Source: JAVJUV01 sp047314965
GTDB taxonomy: Bacteria; Pseudomonadota; Alphaproteobacteria; Rhodobacterales; Rhodobacteraceae
Length of the DNA: 64,000 bases
Direction: 5' to 3'
Assembly: GCF_047314965.1 (NCBI RefSeq)
Contig: NZ_JBLBVK010000058.1
Span: forward strand, 124,001 to 188,000
In this document: in pieces, positions 24,416-34,125 of the stretch
Numbering within the stretch: the first letter of the stretch is position 1
Layout: each line of letters starts with the position of its first letter
The notes under the pieces: model-generated
Told to the model about the DNA's origin: nothing
Database searches by the model: none
The model's input: the letters and a program-made list of their open reading frames with translations, nothing else
Program-made: the position numbers and the translations under genes

Positions 24416-25287
24416 CAGCTGCGGCCGCGCTTCTCGAAGCGGGGCAACATGGCCGAAAAGTCCTTGCCGCGCCCGTCCTCGGCCTCGACGAATTGCGCAT
24501 AAAGGTCACGCGCCGCCCGCCCCATCGGGGTGTCGGCATCGACCGCTGCGGCGGCCTGCTGCGACAGGCGCAGGTCCTTCAGCATCAGTTCCGCCGCGAA
24601 ACCCGGCTTGTAGTCGTTATCGGCGGGGGATTTCGGCCCGATGCCTGGGGCAGGGCAATAGGCGTTGAGGCTCCACGAGTAGCCCGAGGAGGTCGAGACC
24701 ACGTCGAACATCGACTGCCGGTCAAGGCCCAGCTTGTCGGCAAGCGCAAAGGCCTCGCATGTGGCGATCATGGTCGCGCCGAGGATCATGTTGTTGCAGA
24801 TCTTGGCGGCCTGACCGTTGCCCGAGGGGCCGCAATGCACGGCTTTCTGGCCCATGATGTCGAAAAGCGGCTTCGCGTCCGCGAAGGCGTCGTCGCTGCC
24901 CCCGACCATGAAGGTCAGCGTCCCGGCCTGCGCCCCGCCGATGCCGCCCGATACAGGCGCATCAAGCGCCCTCAGGCCAGCTGCCGTCGCCTGATCGGCC
25001 ACGGCGCGCGCGCTTTCGACATCGACGGTCGAGCAGTCGAGAAGGATCGCGCCCTGCCGCATCGCGGGAACGACCTCGTCGGCGACCTTGCGGAGGATCG
25101 CACCGTCGGGGAGCATGGTTATGACGACGTTGGCTTCGGACGCGGCCTTTGCGGCGCTTGCGGCGGCAGCAACACCCTCGGGCATCGGTGCGGCCACGTC
25201 GAATCCGGTCACCGCATGTCCGGCGGCGGCAAGGTTTTTCGCCATCGGCCCGCCCATGTTGCCAAGCCCGATGAATCCGATCTTCAT
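24415..25287 (-). CDS. mmsB: 3-hydroxyisobutyrate dehydrogenase
   Basis: 290 residues from the ATG at 25287 (MKIGFIGLGNMG). It oxidises 3-hydroxyisobutyrate to methylmalonate semialdehyde with NAD in valine breakdown. The N-terminal Rossmann motif is GFIGLGNMGGPMAKNL, the substrate loop DAPVSGGIGGAQAGTL lies at about residues 118-133, and the catalytic lysine is in GNGQAAKICNNM at about 170. It overlaps the HIBCH-like gene upstream (ATGA) and the Crp gene downstream (TGATG). The next enzyme, MmsA, is not in the window. Confidence 0.93.
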   Translation of the reverse strand: MKIGFIGLGNMGGPMAKNLAAAGHAVTGFDVAAPMPEGVAAAASAAKAASEANVVITMLPDGAILRKVADEVVPAMRQGAILLDCSTVDVESARAVADQATAAGLRALDAPVSGGIGGAQAGTLTFMVGGSDDAFADAKPLFDIMGQKAVHCGPSGNGQAAKICNNMILGATMIATCEAFALADKLGLDRQSMFDVVSTSSGYSWSLNAYCPAPGIGPKSPADNDYKPGFAAELMLKDLRLSQQAAAAVDADTPMGRAARDLYAQFVEAEDGRGKDFSAMLPRFEKRGRS

Positions 25288-26327
25288 AGCGTGTCCTCCA
25301 GCTTCAGTTCGTCCGCTCCCAGCGGTCTCAGCATCGCGCTGACCTCGGCCGGGGTCGGGTCCTCGGGGCGCGCATGCCGCCATTTGGGAGACTTGTCCTT
25401 GTCGATGATGGCAGCGCGGATGCCTTCCCGGAAATCGCCCAATTCGACGATCCGGTGGCCGAAACGGTATTCCGCCTTCAGGGCCTCGTCCATCCTGTCG
25501 CGCAGGCGTGCGCGGTGCACCAGCTCCACGGTGCAGGCCATCGAGATCGGGCAGAGGCGGTTCAGTGCCTCACGGGTTTTCAGAGCCCAGTCGTCGCCTT
25601 TGTGGTCGAGCGAGCGCAGGATGTCGCGCAGGGTTTCCCCGCCGAAATGCTCATTGATGTCAGTGGTTTGCGCTTCCAGTTCCGGTGCCGGGGCGGGTGC
25701 GGCCGCCCGGTCGATCTCGTTCCAGTCTCCGGTTTCTTCCAGGCGCGAGATCAGGCCGGGCCAAGCTTCTTCGGGGATGTAGTAGTCGGCGAACCCGGCG
25801 AGGATCGCATCACCCGCCTTCATCCGGTGTCCGGTGATCCCGAGGTATTCGCCAAGGCGTCCCGGCGCGCGCGCCAGAAGCAGGGAGCCGCCCACGTCAG
25901 GGATCAGGCCGATCCCGCATTCGGGCATGGCCATTCGGCTGGTGTCGCCCACGACCCGATGCGACGCATGGCAGCCGAGGCCCACGCCGCCACCCATGGT
26001 GAAGCCCTGCATGAAGGTCGCCACCGGCTTGGGGAACTCGAACAACGCCTTGTTCACGGGATACTCCGCCCGCCAGAACCGGCGCGGCTCGTCATAGTCG
26101 CCCGCGACCATCGCGTGATAGATACCTGCGATGTCGCCGCCGGCACAGAACGCCTTGTCGCCCTCCGCGTCGATCACCAGCATCGCGATGTCGTCGTCTG
26201 CGGCGAAGCGGGGCAGGGCCTCGGTCAGCGCATCCACCATCTGCCAGGTCAGCGCGTTCAACGCCTTGGGGCGGGTCAGCGTGATGCGGCCGACACGGCC
26301 TGTCTTGCGGATCAGAATATCGCTCAT
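25284..26327 (-). CDS. 3-hydroxyisobutyryl-CoA hydrolase (enoyl-CoA hydratase superfamily)
   Basis: 347 residues, the length of the HIBCH branch rather than ~260-residue hydratases. The crotonase fold is clear: KALNALTWQMVDAL, the oxyanion loop AFCAGGDIAGIYH, and FTMGGGVGLGCHASHRVV followed by MPECGIGLIPDVGGS, which carries the Glu/Asp pair typical of HIBCH. It removes CoA from 3-hydroxyisobutyryl-CoA. ATGA overlaps join it to the acyl-CoA dehydrogenase and mmsB, giving the ordered valine pathway. Confidence 0.92.
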   Translation of the reverse strand: MSDILIRKTGRVGRITLTRPKALNALTWQMVDALTEALPRFAADDDIAMLVIDAEGDKAFCAGGDIAGIYHAMVAGDYDEPRRFWRAEYPVNKALFEFPKPVATFMQGFTMGGGVGLGCHASHRVVGDTSRMAMPECGIGLIPDVGGSLLLARAPGRLGEYLGITGHRMKAGDAILAGFADYYIPEEAWPGLISRLEETGDWNEIDRAAAPAPAPELEAQTTDINEHFGGETLRDILRSLDHKGDDWALKTREALNRLCPISMACTVELVHRARLRDRMDEALKAEYRFGHRIVELGDFREGIRAAIIDKDKSPKWRHARPEDPTPAEVSAMLRPLGADELKLEDTL

Positions 26328-27466
26328 CGGTTCTTCAGCATGTCGCGTGCTACGATCATCCGCATGATTTCATTCGTCCCTTCAAGAATACGGTGCACGC
26401 GCAGGTCGCGGACCACTTTTTCGATCCCGTAGTCGGCAAGATACCCGTAGCCGCCGTGCATCTGCAGGCAGGTGTCGGCGGCGCGGCTGGCAGCCTCGGT
26501 GACAAAGGCCTTTGCCATGGCGCAACGCTTGGTCGCGTCGGGCTGGCCTGTGTCCAGTGCCCAAGCCGCGTGGCGCAGGAAGGTTCTTGCGGCCTGAAGC
26601 TCGATCTCGGTCTCGGCCAGCTTGAATTGCAGCGCCTGGAACTGGTCGATCGTCTGTCCGAAGGCCCTGCGCTCGCCCATGTAGGCCAGCGTCTGATCCA
26701 GAGCCCACTGTGCGGCGCCCAGAGAGCAGGCGGAAATGTTAAGACGGCCCCCATCAAGGCCCGCCATCGCATATGTGAAACCCTGACCCTCTTTGCCAAG
26801 GATATTGACGGCCGGAATGTTGCAATCGTCCAACTGCACCTGGCGGGTCGGCTGGCTGCGCCAGCCCATCTTGTCCTCCAGTCCCCCGAACGAAAGGCCC
26901 TGTGCACCGTCCTCGACAAGGAAGGCGCTGATGCCCTTCGGCCCGTCCCCGCCCGAGCGCGCCATGACCAGATAGGCGTCCGAATACCCGCCGCCCGAGA
27001 TGAAGGCCTTGGTGCCGGTCAGCGCCCAGCCTTCGTTGGTGCGGACCGCTCTCGTCTTGAGTGCGGCCGCGTCCGAGCCCGAGCCGGGTTCGGTCAGGCA
27101 GTAAGACAGCACCGTCTCCATGGTCAGCGCCTTGGGCAGAACTCGCGCCTTCATCTCGTCCGAGGCATAGACGTCGATCATGCGCGCGACCATGTTGTGG
27201 ATGGAGAGGAACGCGGCGACCGACGCGCAAGAGCGCGACAATGCCTCGAAGACCAGCGTCGCATCGAGACGGGTCAGGCCGGCTCCGCCTGCCTCTTCGC
27301 TGACGTAAAGTCCGCCAAACCCCAGTTCGGCGATCTCGGTCCAGAGCGCCTTCGGGATTGTGCCGTCGCGCTCCCAATCGCGGGCATGCGGAGCGATGCG
27401 ATCTTCGCCAAAACTCCGCGCAGTCTCAAAGATGAAGGTTTGTTCCTCGCTCAGCGCGAAATCCAT
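26324..27466 (-). CDS. acyl-CoA dehydrogenase, probable isobutyryl-CoA dehydrogenase
   Basis: 380 residues. Flavoprotein of the ACAD family: YCLTEPGSGSDAAALKT and GTKAFISGGGYSDAYLVMARSG bind FAD and substrate, RAFGQTIDQFQALQFKLAE is the helical core, and the C-terminal QMHGGYGYLADYGIEK segment holds the usual catalytic region. It would oxidise isobutyryl-CoA to methacrylyl-CoA and pass electrons to ETF. Substrate assignment rests on the three downstream valine-pathway genes. First gene of the operon, with an operator-like repeat 15 bp upstream of the ATG. Confidence 0.9.
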   Translation of the reverse strand: MDFALSEEQTFIFETARSFGEDRIAPHARDWERDGTIPKALWTEIAELGFGGLYVSEEAGGAGLTRLDATLVFEALSRSCASVAAFLSIHNMVARMIDVYASDEMKARVLPKALTMETVLSYCLTEPGSGSDAAALKTRAVRTNEGWALTGTKAFISGGGYSDAYLVMARSGGDGPKGISAFLVEDGAQGLSFGGLEDKMGWRSQPTRQVQLDDCNIPAVNILGKEGQGFTYAMAGLDGGRLNISACSLGAAQWALDQTLAYMGERRAFGQTIDQFQALQFKLAETEIELQAARTFLRHAAWALDTGQPDATKRCAMAKAFVTEAASRAADTCLQMHGGYGYLADYGIEKVVRDLRVHRILEGTNEIMRMIVARDMLKNR

Positions 27467-27480
27467 GGCTTCCTCCCCTG

Positions 27481-27500
27481 AATTGAACGCTTGTCCAATT
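27481..27500. promoter_or_regulatory. operator-like inverted repeat before the valine operon
   Basis: AATTGAACGCTTGTCCAATT, an imperfect 20-bp palindrome (7 of 10 pairs; AATTG.AC....GT.CAATT). It ends 15 bp upstream of the acyl-CoA dehydrogenase ATG. Position suits a repressor site over the transcription start. The regulator is unknown. Confidence 0.45.
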
Positions 27501-27527
27501 AAACCCTGAGCCGCGTCAGAGGCAAGA

Positions 27528-28664
27528 TCAGAGATCCGCTGTGAACTCGTCGATCAGGCTGCGCACGACAGCGCAGAGTGCGTCATGATGCGCGGCCCCG
27601 TTCTCGCGGGCTGTGCTGTAGGTCTGGCGCTGACGCTGCGAACTGGTGCCGCCTTCCACGATCTGACGTGCGCGTTGGGTTTCCTCGACACATCGCAGGA
27701 CGCCGGCATCTTCTTCGATCAGAACGAGAAGTTCCTCGACGAGATCATTCATCGGCACGATTTCACGCCGCCCGAAATCGATCAGCCCTTCTGTGGTCCC
27801 AAAACGCTGGGCGCGCCATCGGTTCTCGCCGACAAGAAACTGGTCGTATATGCGCCAGCGCTGGTTCTTCTTGGACAGCCGCCACAGCATCCGCGCCAGG
27901 CACTGGGCCAGCGCGGCAATGGTCAGCGCATCCTCCATCCGGGGTGAAACATCGCAAATGCGCGACTCGATCGTCGGAAAGCGGTGGGACGGCCGCAGGT
28001 CCCACCAGATCTTCGTCGAATCCTCGATGATCTCCAGTTCGGTCAGCACGTGGGTCGTCCGCTCGTATTCCCCCCAGCTTGTGAACCGGGGCGGAAGACC
28101 CGTGCGCGGCAGGTTGTCGAAGACGGTCAGCCGGTACGAGGCCAGACCCGTGTCTTCCCCCTGCCAATAGGGAGAAGACGTGGAGAGCGCGAGAAGATGC
28201 GGCAGGAAATACAGCATCTGGTTCATCAGATCGATGCGCATCTCCTGGTCTTCGATGCCGATATGCACGTGCATGCCCGAGATCAGCAACCGCCGCGCCA
28301 CGCCGCCCAAAGCTTTTTGCAGATCGTTGTAGCGTTCCTTGTCCGTATGATGCTGGTCCTTCCAATCGGCGAAGGGGTGGCAGGACACCGCAATCGGCGA
28401 CAAGCCGAAATCGGCGGCGACCTCGGCGACTGTGGACCTTAGGCGCTTCAGATCCTCGCGCGCCTCGCCGATGTTCGAGCAGACCCTCGTGCCGATCTCG
28501 ACCTGGCAGGCCTTGAACTCGGGGCTGACCTGACTTTTGAGGCGTTCCGCGCAGGCCGCCATCATGGCCTCGGGCGCCGGCGCAAGCGCGCAGGTTTCCG
28601 GGTCGACCAGCAGGTATTCTTCTTCAATTCCAAGGGAAAAAGCCGGGGCTGCTTGAGCTGGCAT
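27528..28664 (-). CDS. carboxylate-amine ligase, YbdK/GCS2 family
   Basis: 378 residues. ATP-grasp-like glutamate-cysteine ligase family 2: FSLGIEEEYLLVDPETCAL at the N-terminus is the hallmark, followed by SPIAVSCHPFADW, LISGMHVHIGIEDQE, and RPSHRFPTIESRICD. E. coli YbdK has weak gamma-glutamylcysteine synthetase activity; the physiological substrate is not known. The ATG at 28664 lacks a strong ribosome site in its immediate upstream bases. Monocistronic, divergent from the VPLPA-CTERM gene. Confidence 0.92.
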   Translation of the reverse strand: MPAQAAPAFSLGIEEEYLLVDPETCALAPAPEAMMAACAERLKSQVSPEFKACQVEIGTRVCSNIGEAREDLKRLRSTVAEVAADFGLSPIAVSCHPFADWKDQHHTDKERYNDLQKALGGVARRLLISGMHVHIGIEDQEMRIDLMNQMLYFLPHLLALSTSSPYWQGEDTGLASYRLTVFDNLPRTGLPPRFTSWGEYERTTHVLTELEIIEDSTKIWWDLRPSHRFPTIESRICDVSPRMEDALTIAALAQCLARMLWRLSKKNQRWRIYDQFLVGENRWRAQRFGTTEGLIDFGRREIVPMNDLVEELLVLIEEDAGVLRCVEETQRARQIVEGGTSSQRQRQTYSTARENGAAHHDALCAVVRSLIDEFTADL

Positions 28665-28926
28665 GCTTATCCTCTCTGCTGATTCGCCTCAGGGAAGCGC
28701 AACTCATGCGTGTGTTAAAGGAGATATGTCCCAGTGTTTCATCATGTGCAACAATACTGCGCTCACATCGGAAATGTCGCGTCATTCGCACAAGCGGCCA
28801 AGCTTTGAACGAAAAATTCACGCTTTCCGGCCACTTTTTTGCCCGATTCTCGACAGTTTCTCTTTCCCTGACAGAAATTTACCTGCTACATACAAGCTAT
28901 TATTAAGTATTCGTGAGGGGGTACCA

Positions 28927-29442
28927 ATGAAGACTATTAAATTCCTCGCGGCAATAGCCGCAACACTTGTGATCGGGTCGGCGGCCAATGCGGCCAGCGT
29001 GACTTGCACAGGCATAACCACAGAACCAGGGTACGATGAGTGCTACGACGTTACCGGTGAAACCGGTGCGTTCAACTTGTATGGCGCGAACGCGTACGAC
29101 TACAACGGCGACAATTTGTTTGAAGCCAACGATTGGGTTGTGGTCCAGGACGGTGATGGCGTCAGCCAAGACTCGTTCGTTTACCCAGCTGGTGACTGGG
29201 ACGTGCTTGCTCTGCTGATCAAAGCGGGCAATGGCATTGTGGCGCTTCTTTACGAAGAAACAGACACTCTGTCGGCATGGATGAGCGGCGGTCTGTCGAT
29301 CACGCAAATTTCGAACGGGGTTAGCGGGTTCACGCTCCTCGGCCGTGAGGGCGTTTCCGAAGTTCCGCTTCCGGCTGCTGGCTGGATGCTGATTGCCGGT
29401 CTCGGCGGTCTGTTTGCTCTGCGCCGTCGCAAGACTGCCTGA
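28927..29442 (+). CDS. secreted VPLPA-CTERM sorting-domain protein
   Basis: 171 residues from the ATG at 28927, with GAGGGGG 6 nt upstream. A signal peptide (FLAAIAATLVIGSAANA) leads into a secreted domain rich in Asp, Gly and Tyr, and the C-terminus is EVPLPAAGWMLIAGLGGL plus ALRRRK, the VPLPA-CTERM tripartite sorting signal of Rhodobacteraceae. Such proteins are processed by an exosortase-like enzyme and sent to the surface. No exosortase is in the window. Base composition is clearly lower in GC than neighbours. Two Cys near the N-terminus (VTCTG, YDECYD) may form a disulfide. Confidence 0.88.
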   Translation: MKTIKFLAAIAATLVIGSAANAASVTCTGITTEPGYDECYDVTGETGAFNLYGANAYDYNGDNLFEANDWVVVQDGDGVSQDSFVYPAGDWDVLALLIKAGNGIVALLYEETDTLSAWMSGGLSITQISNGVSGFTLLGREGVSEVPLPAAGWMLIAGLGGLFALRRRKTA

Positions 29443-29471
29443 GTTAAAAAGACCTCATCACGGATGTGATC

Positions 29472-29502
29472 AAGAGCGGTGCCCCCGGGCACCGCTCTTT
29501 TG
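29472..29502 (+). terminator. intrinsic terminator of the VPLPA-CTERM gene
   Basis: AAGAGCGGTGCCC/GGGCACCGCTCTT, a 13-bp inverted repeat with almost no loop, ending in TTTTG. It starts 30 bp after the stop codon. Confidence 0.75.
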
Positions 29503-29739
29503 CTGTTGAGTAAACTCTTTTTCAGACGGTTTGCTTCATTCTCTCGGTCGCCGCCTAGCGTCACCACTTCCAAGATCCCCACGGTACCTGGCTCGCCGTC
29601 CTGTTGTGTCCATCACGCAGGCGCAAAGCGCCGAAATCGGTCAAAAAGAACCGAACCCCAGCCAGCACGGATAGATCGCGCGCCGGGTCAATTGGGGGCC
29701 GGGCGCCTGACGAGTGGGGACGATGTGTTCAAGCAAGGT

Positions 29740-30172
29740 ATGCCGTGCGCCATTGCCAGCGTCGCAATGTTGTCCGTGGCAAACGCGGTAACCGGTTATT
29801 ATGACTTCCACCGAGACCACGCCGGCAACCACTTCACATCGAAGGGCCCCACTTCGGACAAGGGTTTTGCCTTGGGCCGGTCAACTCGACGGACCACTCC
29901 AAGGGCTTTTTCGATCTCTCGCTCCTGAAGCGGGAGAACAAGGTCGATCTTCACTACAATTCATTGGGTCCGTTCATCTGGAAGGATGGGGACCAAAAAT
30001 CAAAATCCGGTTCCAGGCGTCATCCGACCACCCACAAGCCGAAGCATGGCCCAAAGGAAAACTCTATGCCCGCAGGTCACCCCGATATCCCTCCAGGGTG
30101 CTACATCCCGCCGCGGGCTGGATGCTGATTGCTGGAGTGGGCGGTCTTGCGGCGATGAAGCGACGCGCGCGT
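29740..30172 (+). pseudogene. frameshifted VPLPA-CTERM-like gene
   Basis: Protein-like segments occur in three successive frames. The first (from 29740) has a signal-like CAIASVAMLSVANA and HFTSKGPTSDKGFALG. The second (from 29880) reads GFFDLSLLKRENKVDLHYN and LGPFIWKDGDQK. The third ends HPAAGWMLIAGVGGLAAMKR (about 30107-30168), closely like the CTERM tail of the intact gene 0.7 kb upstream. At least two net frameshifts separate them, and VPLPA has become VLHPA. I therefore read it as a decayed paralogue or a relative, not a working gene. The exact start and end are uncertain. Confidence 0.6.
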
Positions 30173-30210
30173 ATTCGGGCCTGTTCGGCGACAGCCGCAT
30201 GGAAATCGGG

Positions 30211-30230
30211 CGGCGCATGCGCCGTCCTTT
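30211..30230 (+). terminator. palindrome CGGCGCATGCGCCG followed by TCCTTT
   Basis: A perfect 14-bp GC-rich palindrome (30211-30224) after the CTERM pseudogene and before the convergent BKACE stop (30243). It could be the old terminator of the pseudogene. The T-run is short. Confidence 0.4.
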
Positions 30231-30242
30231 CTCGCGCGGTCT

Positions 30243-31175
30243 TCAGAAGGCCACGCGGTCCGCACCTTTCAGCGCCAGCATCTCGCGCGCCTCGTCGGGC
30301 GTCGCTACGGCAAGGCCCAGACCTTCGATCAAAGTCCGCGCGATTCTGACCTGCTCGGCATTCGACTCCGCCAGTTTCCCCGGACCAGCCCAAAGCGAGT
30401 CCTCCAGACCGACCCGCAGGTTGCCTCCCATGGCCACCGCCTGCACCGCGACGCGCATCTGGTTCGCACCCGCGCCAAGAACAGACCACTGGTAGTCCTC
30501 GCCGAAAAGGCGGTCGGCGGTCCGTTTCATATGCGCCACGTCTTCGGGATGCGCCCCGATCCCGCCCAGAAGCCCGAAGACCGACTGGACGAAGAACGGC
30601 GGCTTCACGAGACCCCGCTCAACGAAATGCGCCAGATTGTAGAGATGCGAGATGTCATAGCACTCGAATTCGAACCGCGTGCCGTTCTCGGCACAGGTGC
30701 GCAGAACATACTCGATATCCTTGAAGGAGTTCCTGAACACGAGGTCACGCGAGCCTTCGAGATGCTCGCGCTCCCAGTCGTGCTTGAACTCCTTGTACCT
30801 GTTCAGCATCGGGTAGAGCCCAAAGTTCATCGAGCCCATGTTCAGGCTTGCCACTTCGGGCTTCCACTCCGCGGCGGGGCGCACGCGCTCATCGACCTTC
30901 ATGAAGGGGCTGCCGCCGGTGGTCAGGTTCACCACCGCATCGCAGGACTGCTTGATCCGGCCAAGGAACGGAGCAAAGGCCTCGGCCGACTGGTCGGGCC
31001 GCCCGGTTTCGGGGTCGCGCGCATGCAGGTGCAGAATCGCCGCGCCCGCCTCGGCGGCGCCAAGCGCCGCTTCCACGATCTCGTCCGGCGTCACCGGCAG
31101 ATGGGGTGACATGGAAGGCGTATGGATCGCCCCAGTCACGGCGCAGGTTATGATGACTTTTCGCTGTTTGGCCAT
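30243..31175 (-). CDS. BKACE (DUF849) family beta-keto acid cleavage enzyme
   Basis: 310 residues. Zinc-dependent TIM-barrel Claisen-condensation-type enzymes that cleave beta-keto acids with acetyl-CoA; 3-keto-5-aminohexanoate cleavage enzyme is the type member. KVIITCAVTGAIHTPSMSP at the N-terminus, the zinc motif ILHLHARDPETGRP near residues 47-60, VNLTTGGSP, and GALGAGANQMRVAVQA-like VLGAGANQMRVAVQA with GGNLRVGLEDSL are all present. The family uses many beta-keto acids, so the substrate is open. It lies downstream of a yej-type importer on the same strand with a 47-bp gap and may be co-transcribed. Confidence 0.9.
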   Translation of the reverse strand: MAKQRKVIITCAVTGAIHTPSMSPHLPVTPDEIVEAALGAAEAGAAILHLHARDPETGRPDQSAEAFAPFLGRIKQSCDAVVNLTTGGSPFMKVDERVRPAAEWKPEVASLNMGSMNFGLYPMLNRYKEFKHDWEREHLEGSRDLVFRNSFKDIEYVLRTCAENGTRFEFECYDISHLYNLAHFVERGLVKPPFFVQSVFGLLGGIGAHPEDVAHMKRTADRLFGEDYQWSVLGAGANQMRVAVQAVAMGGNLRVGLEDSLWAGPGKLAESNAEQVRIARTLIEGLGLAVATPDEAREMLALKGADRVAF

Positions 31176-31222
31176 GGTCCGGTTCCTCCCTGCCGCGACG
31201 TTAGCAGGGCGGAACGGCGGCG

Positions 31223-32824
<1,602 letters not shown>

Positions 32825-32834
32825 GACCGATCCC

Positions 32835-32911
32835 CTTCTTCCTGGTGAAAATACGGCGGAGGGGTTTGGGGAGGCAGCGCCTCCCCAACGGGTCGGCGCG
32901 CGGAACGCGCG
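32835..32911 (+). repeat. dispersed REP-like hairpin element, copy 2
   Basis: CTTCTTCCTGGTGAAAATAC head, then TTGGGGAGGC-AGC-GCCTCCCCAA (32866-32888, 10-bp arms) and CGCGCG-GAA-CGCGCG (32897-32911). Same orientation and loop as copy 1, but with a different arm sequence, so pairing is conserved more than sequence. Inside the yej operon. Confidence 0.72.
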
Positions 32912-32933
32912 GCGAAATCGGACATGGGCGCGC

Positions 32934-34121
32934 TCATTGGAATGTCTTCCTCGGATCGAAGGCATCGCGCACGCCCTCGAAGATGAAGACCAGAAGCGAC
33001 AGCATGATGGCGAAGGTGAAGAAGGCGGTGAAAGCCAGCCAGGGCGCCTGCAGGTTCTGCTTGGCCTGAAGCGTCAACTCTCCCAGCGAGGGCGCCGAGG
33101 AAGGGAGGCCGTAGCCGAGAAAGTCCAGGCTGGCCAGCGCGCCGATGGTACCGGTGATGATGAAGGGCAGAAGCGTCAGCGTGGCGACCATCGCGTTGGG
33201 CAGCATGTGCCGGAACATGATGGTGCCGTTCGACACCCCCAGCGCCCGTGCAGCGCGCACGTACTCGAAGTTTCGCGCACGCAGGAACTCCGCCCGAACC
33301 ACGCCCACCAGCGCCGGCCATCCGAAGAGGACCGACAGGAAAACCAGCATCCAGAAACTTCGCCCGAAGATCGCGAACATGATGATGATCACGTAAAGCG
33401 AGGGCGTCGACGACCAGATTTCCAGAAGACGCTGGAAGATCAGATCCAGCCAGCCGCCGAAATAGCCCTGCACCGCACCTGCGGCGATCCCGATGATCGA
33501 AGCGAAGACCGTCACGATGATCGTGAACATGATCGACAGGCGGAACCCGTAAAGCACCCGGGCGACCACGTCGCGCTTGGTGTCGTCGGTGCCCAGCCAG
33601 TTGTTCGCGTCAGGCGGCGAAGGCGCGACGCCCTGGATGTCGACGATCGTGTCGTATTTGTAGGGAATGACCGGCCAGATCATCCAGCCTTTCTCGACCG
33701 GCTCGCCCAAGGCGGTGCCCGAGTCCTCGACTTCGGCCAGAAGACCCTCGGGATCATCATAGCAATCGATCACGCCGCCGGTGACGATCAGGCACTGGAT
33801 ATCCTCGTATTGGTACTGCGCCTCGATCGGAAGATCGCCCCCGAAACGGGTCTCGGGGTAGAATTTGAAGATCGGCATGAAATACTCGCCCTGGTACTTC
33901 ACGAGGATCGGCTTGTCGTTGGCAAGGAACTCGGCGAACAGGCTGGTGATGAACAGCACGCCGAAGACCATCAGCGACCAGTAGGCGCGGCGGTTCTTCT
34001 TGAAATTGCGCCAGCGTCTCTGGTTCAGAGGCGACAGCCACATGCGTTTGCGTTCGGGAACCTCCGGCCGGGGCGCGCGCTCTCCTGGGACGGGGTCAGG
34101 CTGGACTTCGGGCATCGCCAT
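32934..34121 (-). CDS. yejE: ABC transporter permease, YejE-like
   Basis: 395 residues. The N-terminal KRMWLSPLNQRRWRNFKKNRRAYWSLMVFG is typical of YejE, then a long periplasmic loop (about 70-200) with YIL-like segments and DANNWLGTDDTKRDVVARVLYG. The permease EAA region is RAARALGVSNGTIMFRHMLPNA. About six membrane segments. The long loop distinguishes YejE from DppC. Encoded 4 bp after yejB. Confidence 0.92.
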   Translation of the reverse strand: MAMPEVQPDPVPGERAPRPEVPERKRMWLSPLNQRRWRNFKKNRRAYWSLMVFGVLFITSLFAEFLANDKPILVKYQGEYFMPIFKFYPETRFGGDLPIEAQYQYEDIQCLIVTGGVIDCYDDPEGLLAEVEDSGTALGEPVEKGWMIWPVIPYKYDTIVDIQGVAPSPPDANNWLGTDDTKRDVVARVLYGFRLSIMFTIIVTVFASIIGIAAGAVQGYFGGWLDLIFQRLLEIWSSTPSLYVIIIMFAIFGRSFWMLVFLSVLFGWPALVGVVRAEFLRARNFEYVRAARALGVSNGTIMFRHMLPNAMVATLTLLPFIITGTIGALASLDFLGYGLPSSAPSLGELTLQAKQNLQAPWLAFTAFFTFAIMLSLLVFIFEGVRDAFDPRKTFQ

Positions 34122-34125
34122 CGCC

